Assembly (NCBI GenBank): GCA_937886715.1
Contig: CAKZZD010000017.1
Location: 113,462-177,461, forward strand
Reading direction: 5' to 3'
Origin: an uncultured Bacteroidales bacterium
GTDB lineage: Bacteria; Bacteroidota; Bacteroidia; Bacteroidales; P3
Length of the DNA: 64,000 nt
Position numbers and translations under genes: made by a program. The notes beneath the pieces were generated by a model. It did not search any database. It saw nothing but the letters and a program-made list of their open reading frames with translations, and was not told where the DNA came from. Every line of letters starts with the position of its first letter. The first letter of the stretch is position 1. This document shows positions 49,585 to 58,755 of the stretch, one piece after another.

Positions 49585-50985
49585 ATGAAACTGCAATTTA
49601 TGGGAGCCACCCGCGAGGTGACGGGAAGTAAACATCTGATCACGACGAAGCATGGGGTGAAGATACTGCTCGACTGCGGCATGTATCAAGGTAAGGGCCT
49701 CGAGACCGACGCGATGAACCGCGACCTGGGTTTCGACCCGGCGGAGATCGACTATCTGATCCTTTCGCATGCGCATATCGACCACAGCGGACTGATACCG
49801 TTCATCTACAAGCAGGGTTTCCGCGGCACGGTGGTGTGCACGCCGGCCACCCGAGACCTCTGCGCCATCATGCTGGCCGACGCCGGACGCATCCAGGAGC
49901 AGGACACGATGACCTTCAACAAGAAGCGCAAGGCACAGGGGCTGGATCCGGTGGAGCCGATCTACGACGAGCAGGACGCCCAGGCCTGCATGAGCTGTTT
50001 CGTCAGCGTGCCCTATCACAAAAAGTTCAACATCGAGGGCGAGGTGACGGTGGAGTTTTTCGATGCCGGACACATCCTCGGTTCGGCCTGCGTCTATCTG
50101 GAGATTCGTGAGGGTCGCAAGACCATCCGGCTGGGCTTCACGGGCGACATCGGCCGCTACGACAAGCAGATATTGAAGGATCCGGAACCGTTCCCGCAGG
50201 TGGACTATCTGATTATGGAGAGCACCTATGGCGACCGTCTGCACGAGAGCCTCGAAACGGCCGAGCAGGAGTTGCTGATGGCCGTGCTTGACACCTGCAT
50301 GAAAAAGAAAGGCAAGCTGATCATTCCCAGCTTCGCCATTGGTCGTGCGCAGGAGATCATCTATGCCCTCGACCGGCTGGAGCATGCCAAGCTGCTGCCC
50401 GACATCGACGTGTTTGTCGACAGCCCCCTGAGCCTGTCGGCCACCAACATCATGCGGCTGCACACAGAGTGCTTCAACGAGGGCATCGTGGACTATTGCA
50501 AGACCGATCCCGACCCGTTCGGCTTCGAGCGCCTGCATTATATACACACCGTTGAAGAGTCGAAACAGCTCAACGTGCGCCACAAGCCGTGCGTCATCAT
50601 CTCGGCATCGGGCATGATGGAGGCCGGCCGCGTGAAGCACCACATCGCCAATCATATCGAGAATCCCGCCACGACGATCCTGTGTGTGGGCTATTGCGAG
50701 CCGTCGACGCTCGGCGCACGCATCATGCGGGGCGACGAGGAGGTGAGCATCTTCGGCCAGCGCCACAAGGTGAGAGCCGAGCTGCGCCGCATCGATTCGT
50801 TGTCTGGACATGCCGACTATTCGGAGATGATCAACTATATCGGCTGCCAGGAGAAACGCAAGGTGAAAAACATCTTCCTTGTGCACGGCGAGGCCGAAAC
50901 ACAGGAGCACTTTGCCGAGACCCTCCGCGAGGTGGGCTGGAAGCATGTCTCGATACCCGAATTCCGTGCCGAAGTGGACCTTTGA
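49585..50985 (+). CDS. Beta-CASP metallo-beta-lactamase ribonuclease-like protein
   Basis: 466 residues. Zinc motif SHAHIDHSG (His62, His64, Asp66, His67), then DAGHILGSA, GFTGDIG, and the beta-CASP set: motif A in YLIMESTYGDR, LIIPSFAIGRAQEIIY, CVIISASGMMEAGR, DSLSGHADYSEM. This is the YSH1/RNase J-like CPSF73 group without an RNA-binding KH domain. It probably processes RNA in the cytoplasm; the exact target is unknown. Preceded by a 51-base AT-rich gap with short TTTGAATATTGA-like repeats. Confidence 0.9.
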   Translation: MKLQFMGATREVTGSKHLITTKHGVKILLDCGMYQGKGLETDAMNRDLGFDPAEIDYLILSHAHIDHSGLIPFIYKQGFRGTVVCTPATRDLCAIMLADAGRIQEQDTMTFNKKRKAQGLDPVEPIYDEQDAQACMSCFVSVPYHKKFNIEGEVTVEFFDAGHILGSACVYLEIREGRKTIRLGFTGDIGRYDKQILKDPEPFPQVDYLIMESTYGDRLHESLETAEQELLMAVLDTCMKKKGKLIIPSFAIGRAQEIIYALDRLEHAKLLPDIDVFVDSPLSLSATNIMRLHTECFNEGIVDYCKTDPDPFGFERLHYIHTVEESKQLNVRHKPCVIISASGMMEAGRVKHHIANHIENPATTILCVGYCEPSTLGARIMRGDEEVSIFGQRHKVRAELRRIDSLSGHADYSEMINYIGCQEKRKVKNIFLVHGEAETQEHFAETLREVGWKHVSIPEFRAEVDL

Positions 50986-51011
50986 CAAAGACTGAACAAA
51001 AAACGCAACCG

Positions 51012-52562
51012 ATGAATATCACAATTCTTTGGGCCGATGACGAGATTGATCTTCTCAAGCCCCACATCCTGTTTCTGCAAGAGAAAGGCTATTCCGTGAT
51101 TCCCGTCATGTCGGGGCGCGATGCCCTCGACGAGATTGAGGCGCATGTGCCCGACCTTGTCTTCCTCGACGAGCAGATGCCCGGCCTGTCCGGCATCGAC
51201 ACGCTGTCGCTCATCAAGGAGCGCTGGCCGCAGTTGCCTGTGGTGATGATCACCAAAAGCGAGGAGGAACACATCATGGAGGATGCCCTTGGCGGCAAAA
51301 TCAGCGACTATCTCATCAAGCCCGTCAATCCCAACCAGATTCTCCTCACCGTGAAGAAGCACACCGAGATGCGCCGCCTGCAGAGCGAGCATTCCACGAT
51401 GAACTATCAGCAGCAGTTCCGCGAAATCGGCATGCAGCTCTCTTCCCGGATGGATTGGGAGGAGTGGATTGAGATGTACCGCCGTCTGGTCTACTGGGAG
51501 CTTGAACTGTCGAAGACCCAGGACGACAATATCCACGACATATTCATGTCGCAGAAGCGCGACGCCAACCAGCAGTTCTGCCGCTACTATCAGGACAACT
51601 ACGTCGACTGGCTTTCCGGCGCTGCCGACAAGCCCACGCTGTCGCCCACCGTACTCAAGGAGCGCCTGTTCCCGTTGCTCAAGGACGAGCGGCCGACGTT
51701 CCTCATCGTCATCGACAATTTCCGCTACGACCAGTGGAAGTTTGTCCAGCCTACCATCGAGCAGTATTTCCGCACCGAGCGCGACGACATCTATTTCACC
51801 ATCCTCCCTACCACCACGCAGTTTGCCCGCAACGCCATGTTTGCCGGGCTCATGCCCTCTGAGATTGAGCGCAAGTATCCGCAGTATTGGGTCAACGAGG
51901 ACGAGGAGGGATGGAAGAACCAGTACGAGAACGAGCTCCTCGACGAGAACCTCCGCCGTCATGGGTTCAACATCAAGCATTCCTACTCCAAGGTGCTCAA
52001 TGCGCAGTTCGGCAAGAAGCTTGTCGACCGCATACCTGAGATGATGCACAACCGCCTCAACGTGATCATCTACAACTTCATCGACATGCTCTCTCACGCC
52101 CGCACCGAAAGCGACATTGTGCGCGAGCTGGCCGAGAACGAGCAGGCCTACCGTTCGCTCACGCTCTCGTGGCTGCAGCATTCGCCCCTCATCGAAATCC
52201 TCAAGGACCTCGCCACGCGCGATGTCAATGTCGTCATCACCACCGACCACGGCTCGGTGCGCATCGATCGACCTGTCCGTGTCAAAGGCGACCGTGATAT
52301 CAGCGTCAACCTCCGCTACAAGCAGGGCCGGTTGCTCGACTATAATGCCAAAGATGTGTTTGAGGTGAAGGATCCCTCGCGCATCTTCCTTCCGCGCCGC
52401 CACGTCACCTCGCCCTATATCTTCTGCCGCGAGAACGATTTCTTCGCCTACCCCAACAACTACAACCAGTACGTCCAGTACTACACCTCCACCTTCCAGC
52501 ACGGCGGCATCTCCATGGAAGAATGCCTCGTGCCTTATGTCGTGCTCCGTCCCAAACCCTGA
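51012..52562 (+). CDS. porX: T9SS response regulator PorX (receiver plus PglZ domain)
   Basis: 516 residues, the length expected for PorX. An N-terminal receiver domain (ILWADDEIDLLKPH; phospho-acceptor Asp53 in FLDEQMPG; Lys103 in YLIKPVNPNQ) is followed by helices and a PglZ/alkaline-phosphatase-like domain (LIVIDNFRYDQWKF; TTTQFARNAMFAGLMP; VVITTDHGSVRID). PorX, phosphorylated by PorY, controls expression of type 9 secretion genes with SigP in Porphyromonas gingivalis; the PglZ domain is a phosphodiesterase acting on oligonucleotides. No porY or sigP is adjacent. Start ATG at 51012, 26 bases after the beta-CASP gene. Confidence 0.93.
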   Translation: MNITILWADDEIDLLKPHILFLQEKGYSVIPVMSGRDALDEIEAHVPDLVFLDEQMPGLSGIDTLSLIKERWPQLPVVMITKSEEEHIMEDALGGKISDYLIKPVNPNQILLTVKKHTEMRRLQSEHSTMNYQQQFREIGMQLSSRMDWEEWIEMYRRLVYWELELSKTQDDNIHDIFMSQKRDANQQFCRYYQDNYVDWLSGAADKPTLSPTVLKERLFPLLKDERPTFLIVIDNFRYDQWKFVQPTIEQYFRTERDDIYFTILPTTTQFARNAMFAGLMPSEIERKYPQYWVNEDEEGWKNQYENELLDENLRRHGFNIKHSYSKVLNAQFGKKLVDRIPEMMHNRLNVIIYNFIDMLSHARTESDIVRELAENEQAYRSLTLSWLQHSPLIEILKDLATRDVNVVITTDHGSVRIDRPVRVKGDRDISVNLRYKQGRLLDYNAKDVFEVKDPSRIFLPRRHVTSPYIFCRENDFFAYPNNYNQYVQYYTSTFQHGGISMEECLVPYVVLRPKP

Positions 52563-52598
52563 CCCTTGAACTGAATTAACCTGTAAAGCTTTCATGCA

Positions 52599-53807
52599 AT
52601 GAAGATTCTTGTGGTGCTGCCCCGCATACCTTTCCCCCTCGACAAGGGCGACAAGTTGCGTGCCTATTATCAGATTCGCGAGTTGTCCAAGCGACACGAT
52701 ATCTATCTTTTCTGCCTCACTCATTCCGCCCCGCAGCCGTCGCAGATTGAGGCTCTGCGTCCCTTCTGCCGCGATATCCGCATCGTGCGCCTCAATCTTC
52801 TGGTCTGCTACAAGAATATCCTTCGCAACTGGTTCTTCTCCAAGTCGCTCCAGATGGGCTACTGGGACAATAAGCGGGCCCGTCGGCGCTTCAAGGACTT
52901 CGAGGCTGAGGTGCAGCCCGACGTCATCTACAACCAGATGGTGCGCACCATGCCGCTCGTCGCACGCTCCTCGCGGCCCAAAGTGATGGACTTTCAGGAC
53001 GCCCTTTCGATGAACACCGAGCGGCGCATGGAGCGCTCGCGCGGCTTCTGGCGCTATATCCTGCACTACGAGTTCAAAATGCTCCGTTCGTCGGAGTACA
53101 ACTCGTTCAGCATCTTCGACGGCCTCACCATCATCAGCGAGGTCGACAGCGAGGCCATTCCCCACAAGAAAAACGGCGAGATCATTATCGTGCCTAACGG
53201 CGTCGACTTTGACCGCTTCTCGCCAGGGAATGTGGATGTTCCACCGTCGCAGCACTATTCTGTTGTCTTCTGCGGCAACATGGCCTATCCGCCCAACATC
53301 GACGCCGCACGCTTCCTGGCGCAGGAGATCATGCCTCTCGTTTGGAAGCAGATGCCATCTGCAACGCTTCTTCTGGCGGGAGCCGACCCCAAGCCCGCGG
53401 TCAGGGTGCTCGAATCCAGCCATGTCCATGTCAGCGGCCGGCTGCCCGACATCCGCACGGCCTACGCCTCGTCCGAGGTCTTCGTGGCTCCCATGCGCAT
53501 TGGCTCCGGCCTCCAGAACAAATTGCTCGAGGCAATGGCGATGCATCTTCCGTGCGTCAGCACCACCCTGGCAGCCACCCCGCTCCGCGCCACTGCAGGC
53601 GAGCATCTGCTGGTGGCCGACAGCCCTCGGCAGATGGCCGACCATATCGTCTCCCTGCTGCAGTCTGAGCAGCTCCGCCATCGGATTGACGATGCCGCCC
53701 ACCAGTTTGTGCAGCAGCACTTCTCGTGGCAAGCCGCCGTACAACCCCTTGAACAACTTCTCAATGAGCAACTGGAATCCAAACAAGCAGGGCAAATTCA
53801 GGAATAG
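52599..53807 (+). CDS. Glycosyltransferase, GT4-like
   Basis: 402 residues starting MKILVVLPRIPFPLDKGDKLR, which resembles the N-terminus of sugar transferases with PEP-CTERM/exosortase-type or capsule pathways (GT4). The C-terminal Rossmann domain has VFCGNMAYPPNIDAARFLAQEI, LLLAGADPKPAVRVLE, VAPMRIGSGLQNKLLEAMAMHLPCVST, the E-rich nucleotide-sugar site. It is cytoplasmic and likely acts in cell-surface polysaccharide assembly, fitting the flippase 1.7 kb downstream. Its last 44 bases overlap hflX in another frame. Confidence 0.9.
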   Translation: MKILVVLPRIPFPLDKGDKLRAYYQIRELSKRHDIYLFCLTHSAPQPSQIEALRPFCRDIRIVRLNLLVCYKNILRNWFFSKSLQMGYWDNKRARRRFKDFEAEVQPDVIYNQMVRTMPLVARSSRPKVMDFQDALSMNTERRMERSRGFWRYILHYEFKMLRSSEYNSFSIFDGLTIISEVDSEAIPHKKNGEIIIVPNGVDFDRFSPGNVDVPPSQHYSVVFCGNMAYPPNIDAARFLAQEIMPLVWKQMPSATLLLAGADPKPAVRVLESSHVHVSGRLPDIRTAYASSEVFVAPMRIGSGLQNKLLEAMAMHLPCVSTTLAATPLRATAGEHLLVADSPRQMADHIVSLLQSEQLRHRIDDAAHQFVQQHFSWQAAVQPLEQLLNEQLESKQAGQIQE

Positions 53808-55032
53808 CATCGGCGAAGAAGTCCGCCGCCCCACGCCCCAAGAGCGCAACACATTCTCCACCGAGGAGGTGCCCGAAAAGGCCATCCTCGTCGCCGTGTG
53901 CCCCTCCGGACAATCGGTCGAACGCACCGACGAGTATCTCAACGAACTTCAGTTCCTTCTCGAAACGGCCGGCGGTGTCGCCCTCAAGAAGGTTGTCCAG
54001 CGCCTCGAGCGTCCCGACACCCGCACCTATGTCGGCAGTGGCAAGCTCGAGGAGATCCGCGAATACAAGCAGGCCCTCGAGGCCGATTTCATCGTTGTCG
54101 ACGACGAACTTTCCCCTGCCCAGCTGCGCAACCTCGAGCGTGAGCTCAACTGCCGCATCCTCGACCGCACCACGCTCATCCTCGACATCTTTGCCCGTCG
54201 TGCCCGCACCTCCACCGCAAAAACGCAGGTGGAACTGGCACAGCTGCAATATATGCTTCCGCGGCTCACCCGCCTCTGGACCCACCTCGAGCGCCAGCGC
54301 GGAGGCATCGGCATGCGTGGCCCTGGCGAGACTCAGATCGAAACCGACCGACGGCTGATCAAGGAGAAGATATCCCTGCTGCGCCAGCAGCTCGACAAAA
54401 TCGACACCCAGAAGGCCCTCCAGCGCAAAAACCGCGAGAGCCTCGTCCGCGTCGCCCTCGTCGGCTACACCAATGTCGGCAAGTCCACCCTGATGAACCT
54501 CCTCGCCAAGAGCGACGTCTTTGCCGAAAACAAGCTCTTCGCCACCCTCGACACCACCGTCCGTAAGGTCGTCATCGGCAACCTTCCGTTCCTCCTCACC
54601 GACACCGTCGGATTCATCCGCAAACTGCCCACCCAGCTCGTCGAAAGTTTCAAGTCGACCCTTGACGAGGTGGTCGAAGCCGACCTCCTGCTCCATGTCG
54701 TCGACATCTCCAACCCCGACCACGAGGAGCAGATTGCCGCCGTCAACCGCACCCTCGACGAAATCGGTGCCCTCGACAAGCCCACCATCCTCGTCTTCAA
54801 CAAGATCGACGCCTACACCTACGTCGAAAAAGAGGCCGACGACCTCACCCCCGTCCCCCGTGCCAACTGGAGCCTCGACATGCTCCGCGACAGCTGGATG
54901 TCGAAATCGGGCAACGCCGTCTTCATTTCCGCCGCCGACAAGCAGAATGTCGACGCCCTGCGTGACCTGCTCTACCACGAGGTTGCCCGCATCCACTCCA
55001 TACGCTATCCCTACAACAATTTCCTCTACTGA
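53764..55032 (+). CDS. hflX: GTPase HflX
   Basis: 422 residues. The N-terminal HflX domain contains RPDTRTYVGSGKLEEI and DDELSPAQLRNLE; the linker has GGIGMRGPGETQIETDRRL, diagnostic of HflX; the GTPase part shows G1 VGYTNVGKSTLMN, G3 LTDTVGFIRKLP, G4 VFNKIDAY. It splits stalled ribosomes. The first possible ATG (53764) lies inside the end of the glycosyltransferase gene; there is no later ATG before the conserved domain, so a 44-base overlap must be accepted unless a non-ATG start is used. Confidence 0.93.
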   Translation: MSNWNPNKQGKFRNSIGEEVRRPTPQERNTFSTEEVPEKAILVAVCPSGQSVERTDEYLNELQFLLETAGGVALKKVVQRLERPDTRTYVGSGKLEEIREYKQALEADFIVVDDELSPAQLRNLERELNCRILDRTTLILDIFARRARTSTAKTQVELAQLQYMLPRLTRLWTHLERQRGGIGMRGPGETQIETDRRLIKEKISLLRQQLDKIDTQKALQRKNRESLVRVALVGYTNVGKSTLMNLLAKSDVFAENKLFATLDTTVRKVVIGNLPFLLTDTVGFIRKLPTQLVESFKSTLDEVVEADLLLHVVDISNPDHEEQIAAVNRTLDEIGALDKPTILVFNKIDAYTYVEKEADDLTPVPRANWSLDMLRDSWMSKSGNAVFISAADKQNVDALRDLLYHEVARIHSIRYPYNNFLY

Positions 55033-55074
55033 TTGTCAGGCTTTGGCGCATGTTTCATGCGCCGCCAACCTTCT

Positions 55075-55105
55075 TGCCGACAGCTTAGCTGCCGGCATTT
55101 TTTTT
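55075..55105 (+). terminator. Terminator of hflX
   Basis: 10-bp stem TGCCGACAGC/GCTGCCGGCA (one mismatch), loop TTA, then eight T (55098-55105). Another 8-bp hairpin (GGCGCATG/CATGCGCC, 55045-55063) precedes it without a T-run. Confidence 0.85.
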
Positions 55106-55378
55106 GTTGATGCCGAAATCTTGTCGCCGGATTTGAAAAAAAAGAATGGGGGCCCAGTCGGAGAAGCTAAAAAAATGAAACTATGAAAAGAAAAAAAACT
55201 TCACACAACCATCGCGGCCCCCGGGGTATTGAGCGGTTTACCCAAGTCTTATAACGGCCGCTTCCCCTTGTTATTGTGCAACCCCTCAAAAAAAATCCAA
55301 CCGGCCACCCTTAGCGATTCGCCAATGCGGCTATCCTCCCGCCTTCCGGCTCCGATTCTTGTCCACTCGGTGCACATC

Positions 55379-55427
55379 TGTTGTACGACTGTTGTACGAA
55401 AAATGTTCGTACAACAGTCGTACATCA
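55379..55427. repeat. Family 1 hairpin repeat, copy E
   Basis: 22-bp arms (55379-55400 and 55406-55427) with one mismatch around AAATG; ATCAGCCGTGC continues the 11-bp register. It lies in the 475-base gap 55033-55507, after the hflX terminator; the rest of that gap is unstructured and AT/A-rich near 55130-55200. Confidence 0.88.
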
Positions 55428-55507
55428 GCCGTGCCCGTTGTGGGGCAGGCAGTTTTTTTTTATCCCGTGGCGGCATACTAGGGATTTCCTTTTTCCGTTA
55501 ATGGGGT

Positions 55508-56998
55508 ATGGCTGATTTGAAGAAACTTTTGTCGGATTCGATGGTCTACGGGCTGAGCAGCATCGTGGGCAGGTTTTTGAACTATCTGCTGGTGCCGGTC
55601 TACACCTACCACATGAGTGCGGCCTCCGGCGGCTATGGCGTGGTGACCAACGTCTATGCCTACACGGCGCTGTTGCTGGTGATTCTGACTTTCGGCATGG
55701 AGACCACTTTTTTCTATTATTCCAACCGTGAGGGTGTCGACCGCCGGCGCGTGTTCAGCACGGCGCTGACGGCGGTGGGCTCGGTGGCGGCGCTGTTTGT
55801 GGTGCTCGTCATGTCGTTCATAGGACCCATCAGCGCCGCTATGGGCTATGCCGACCATCCCGAATACCTTCAGGTGATGGCCATTGTGGTGGCGCTCGAC
55901 GCGTTCCAGGCCATCCTCTTCGCCCGCCTGCGGCAGGAGGGCCATGCATGGAAATTCTTCGCCCTCAAGATGGCATTTATCCTGCTTACGGTGGCGCTGA
56001 CGCTCTTCGTCTTCTTGGCGGCGCCGCGCTGGAGCCATCTCTCCTGGATGGGATGGTATGACGAGTCGCACCAGGTGGCCTACATTTTCTTCATCAACCT
56101 CTTCTGCACCGCCATCGTCACCTTCGGCTTCTGGCGCGAGTTGCGCGACTACCACATCTCGTCGTTCGACCCCGCACTCCTCAAGCAGATGCTCCGCTAT
56201 GCGTGGCCCCTGCTGCTGTTCGGCATTGTGGGCATCTTCAACCAGGTGGCCGACAAGATACTCCTTCCATGGCTGCTGCCCGGCGACGAGGGCCGTGTGC
56301 AGCTGGGCATCTACGGGGCCTGCGTCAAGATTGCCATGCTGATGGCCCTTATCACCCAGGCATTCCGCTATGCCTACGAGCCCTTCGTTTTCGGAGGCCA
56401 GCGCGACAAACACAGCAAAGAGACCCAGGCGCTGGCCACCAAGTATTTCATCATGTTCACCCTGCTGGCTTTTCTGGCCGTGATGGCATATATCGACCTC
56501 TTCAAGTATTTTGTCGGGCCCGACTATCGCTCGGCGCTCCAGGCCGTTCCCATCGTGATGATGGCGGAGATCCTGATGGGCATCTATTTCAACCTGTCGT
56601 TCTGGTACAAATTGACCGGGCAGACCTGGTGGGGCGCCGTGATGAGCACGATCGGCTGCATCGTGCTGGTGGCGGTGAACATCGCCTTTGTGCCCCGCAT
56701 CGGCTATATGGCCTGTGCCTGGGGCGGCCTGGCGGGCTACGGAGTCTGCGTCCTCCTCAGCTATTTCATCGGCCAGCGGAAGAATCCGGTGCCCTATCCT
56801 GTGGCCGAGATCGCCTTCTATTTCCTTCTCGCGCTGGCGCTCTTCGCGCTGATGCATTACCTGCCCATTGCCAACACGTCACTCCGCCTTGTGGTCAACA
56901 CGCTCCTGTTGGCAGTCTATGTGGGTGTGGTGCTCTGGCGCGAGCGCACCCTAGTGGCACCTGTCGTCAACCGTTTAAAAAGCTTCATACACAAATGA
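55508..56998 (+). CDS. Polysaccharide flippase / lipid III transporter (MOP superfamily)
   Basis: 496 residues with about 14 helices, starting MADLKKLLSDSMVYGLSSIVGRFLNYLLVPVYTYHMSAA, the usual N-terminus of Wzx/RfbX-like flippases (oligosaccharide flippase family). It moves undecaprenyl-linked sugar units across the inner membrane for polymerisation or export, consistent with the glycosyltransferase and with the Wzy/Wzz genes 20 kb upstream. Its stop overlaps the start of a small lipoprotein gene. Confidence 0.9.
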   Translation: MADLKKLLSDSMVYGLSSIVGRFLNYLLVPVYTYHMSAASGGYGVVTNVYAYTALLLVILTFGMETTFFYYSNREGVDRRRVFSTALTAVGSVAALFVVLVMSFIGPISAAMGYADHPEYLQVMAIVVALDAFQAILFARLRQEGHAWKFFALKMAFILLTVALTLFVFLAAPRWSHLSWMGWYDESHQVAYIFFINLFCTAIVTFGFWRELRDYHISSFDPALLKQMLRYAWPLLLFGIVGIFNQVADKILLPWLLPGDEGRVQLGIYGACVKIAMLMALITQAFRYAYEPFVFGGQRDKHSKETQALATKYFIMFTLLAFLAVMAYIDLFKYFVGPDYRSALQAVPIVMMAEILMGIYFNLSFWYKLTGQTWWGAVMSTIGCIVLVAVNIAFVPRIGYMACAWGGLAGYGVCVLLSYFIGQRKNPVPYPVAEIAFYFLLALALFALMHYLPIANTSLRLVVNTLLLAVYVGVVLWRERTLVAPVVNRLKSFIHK

Positions 56999-57198
56999 GA
57001 AAGATACTCCTCACCCTCATCGCATTGGCGGCTCTGGCGTCGCTTGGCGCCTGCCACAAGACGTGCACCTGCGTGCGCTACGACGGTGCCTCGCACACCT
57101 TTTCTGCCGACGAGGTGGACGCCATCGCTGGCGGCAACTGCGACGATATGATCATCCAGGCGGGTTACCGCTACTATGCTGTCTGCAGCTGGGATTGA
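56995..57198 (+). CDS. Small lipoprotein, unknown
   Basis: 67 residues, translated from an ATG that overlaps the flippase stop (ATGA, 56995-56998). MRKILLTLIALAALASLGAC is a lipoprotein signal (Cys20); the 47-residue mature part HKTCTCVRYDGASHTFSADEVDAIAGGNC contains several cysteines. No family recognised. The overlap with the flippase and the 3-base gap to the radical SAM gene imply cotranscription. Confidence 0.7.
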   Translation: MRKILLTLIALAALASLGACHKTCTCVRYDGASHTFSADEVDAIAGGNCDDMIIQAGYRYYAVCSWD

Positions 57199-57201
57199 CC
57201 T

Positions 57202-58122
57202 ATGGCTTGCCTTTCCTGTCCGCGCCATTGCGCTGTCGACCGATCCCGCCAAAGGGGCTTCTGCGGCGCTCCTGCCGAGCTGCAGGTGTCGGCCGTGTGT
57301 CTGCACCGTGGCGAGGAACCTGTGCTGACGGGCGCTTCCGCGGGGTCGGCACCTTCCAGCATCGTCAATGTTTTCTTCTCCCATTGCAGCCTGCAGTGCA
57401 TCTATTGCCAGAATGCCGCCATCGCCGGCCATGATGTCGACGACACGCTGGTGCACTACCGCAGTGTGGATGCCGTTGCCGACCGTGTGGCGGAGCTGCT
57501 TCCGCAGAGCAGCGGCCTGGTGGGGCTGGTCACCGCCGCCCACTATGTGGACTATGTGGCGCCCCTGGTTGAGGCTATCCACCGTCGCGGTTTCCATCCT
57601 GCCGTTGTCTACAACAGCAGTGGCTACGAGGACCTCGACGCCCTGCGCAGCCTTGAAGGGATAGTGGATATCTACCTGCCCGATTTCAAATACATGGACC
57701 CGTACCTGGCCGAGGTCTGCAGCCATGCCGCCGACTATCCGCAGGTGGCCACGCAGGCCATCGCCGAGATGTATCGCCAGGTGGGTTCCGGATTGCTCAC
57801 CGACAACGGCGTCGCCTTCCGCGGCATGATTATACGCCACCTGGTGCTGCCGGGCCATGTCGACAACTCGCTGGCCTGTCTCGACTGGATTGCCGACCAT
57901 CTGCCGTCGAACATCCACCTCTCGCTGATGGCGCAGTATTTCCCGCCCGACGGCATAGCGCTGCCGGCACCGCTCGACCGAACATTGACCGACGACGAAT
58001 ACAAAACTGTGGTTGACCATTGCAACCGCTTGGGTTTCAGTCGCGGATGGCTGCAAGAGATGTCGTCGCAGCATTGCTACCGTCCCGATTTCACCAATCC
58101 CGTCAACCCCTTTGAAGCATGA
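57202..58122 (+). CDS. Radical SAM protein, PflA/AmmeMemoRadiSam-like activating enzyme
   Basis: 306 residues. An N-terminal cysteine cluster (CLSCPRHC, then GFCG; Cys3, 6, 10, 21) precedes the radical SAM motif CSLQCIYC (62-69). Later segments YLPDFKYMDPYLAEV and IRHLVLPGHVDNS are typical of PflA-like enzymes (AmmeMemoRadiSam family, COG1313). Such proteins generate a 5'-deoxyadenosyl radical; several act on glycyl-radical enzymes or small molecules. The target here is not evident, as no glycyl-radical enzyme is in the window. Its stop overlaps the next start. Confidence 0.85.
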   Translation: MACLSCPRHCAVDRSRQRGFCGAPAELQVSAVCLHRGEEPVLTGASAGSAPSSIVNVFFSHCSLQCIYCQNAAIAGHDVDDTLVHYRSVDAVADRVAELLPQSSGLVGLVTAAHYVDYVAPLVEAIHRRGFHPAVVYNSSGYEDLDALRSLEGIVDIYLPDFKYMDPYLAEVCSHAADYPQVATQAIAEMYRQVGSGLLTDNGVAFRGMIIRHLVLPGHVDNSLACLDWIADHLPSNIHLSLMAQYFPPDGIALPAPLDRTLTDDEYKTVVDHCNRLGFSRGWLQEMSSQHCYRPDFTNPVNPFEA

Positions 58123-58700
58123 AGAAAAACGAATACGTTCTGGATCTTGGTCCTGAGGATGAATTTGACGGCTTTGCCTACCTTTTCTTTCTGTCGGCAG
58201 CACCCACCTATTCTTTTGCCGACGACTTGAACCATCTCTATCCCATATCCCTTGCCCGGGAGGAAAACATCACCGTCGACGGCGTCGAGTGGCCGCTGTA
58301 TTCCTACTACGATCCGGTGCTGTTGCTTCACTACTACCTGGTCGAACGTCCGGCACAGGCCACGGGGTTCCGCTCATGGGGCATCGGCCACAAACTGCTC
58401 ATCATCAAAGGCACTTTGGCCGCTGACAAAATGGACGAAATCGAGAGCGACTTCACCGAGATTCCCGTCCCGCCTGCCGACACCGATCTCCTGGGCATCG
58501 AACGCTACCGGTTGATGAAGGCGCTGCACGACGACTTTATCCCCGTCAACCGCTTCAATCCCGACCACATCCCCGACGACAAAAAGAGCGCCGCCGCCAC
58601 CCGGCAGCTGTCGAAGGCCATCAACATGATCCTCGACGAGCTCGACCATCAGAGCGTCCGCCGCCACAATCCCTATTCGCTGCAGGAAAACGACAGTTGA
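58119..58700 (+). CDS. Conserved-looking protein of unknown function
   Basis: 193 residues, cytoplasmic, no signal peptide or membrane helix. Features: an acidic N-terminus (VLDLGPEDEFDGFAYLFFLSAA), several Tyr-rich stretches (WPLYSYYDPVLLLHYYLVE), the segment SWGIGHKLLIIKG, and a C-terminal helix (KAINMILDELDHQSV). I recognise no family. Translational overlap (ATGA, 58119-58122) ties it to the radical SAM gene, so it may be a partner or the next step of that pathway. Confidence 0.7.
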   Translation: MKKNEYVLDLGPEDEFDGFAYLFFLSAAPTYSFADDLNHLYPISLAREENITVDGVEWPLYSYYDPVLLLHYYLVERPAQATGFRSWGIGHKLLIIKGTLAADKMDEIESDFTEIPVPPADTDLLGIERYRLMKALHDDFIPVNRFNPDHIPDDKKSAAATRQLSKAINMILDELDHQSVRRHNPYSLQENDS

Positions 58701-58755
58701 CATCCGCACAATGACCTGCTGATGAGGGGATGTTGTGTGCTGAAGGTGGCGGAAA

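Noticed and set aside
50835..53942. A 1035-codon open frame on the minus strand opposite porX and the glycosyltransferase
   Set aside because: It is antisense to two clearly recognised proteins; its product is low-complexity Val/Gly/Asp/His-rich with no domain, as expected from reverse reading of GC-rich genes.
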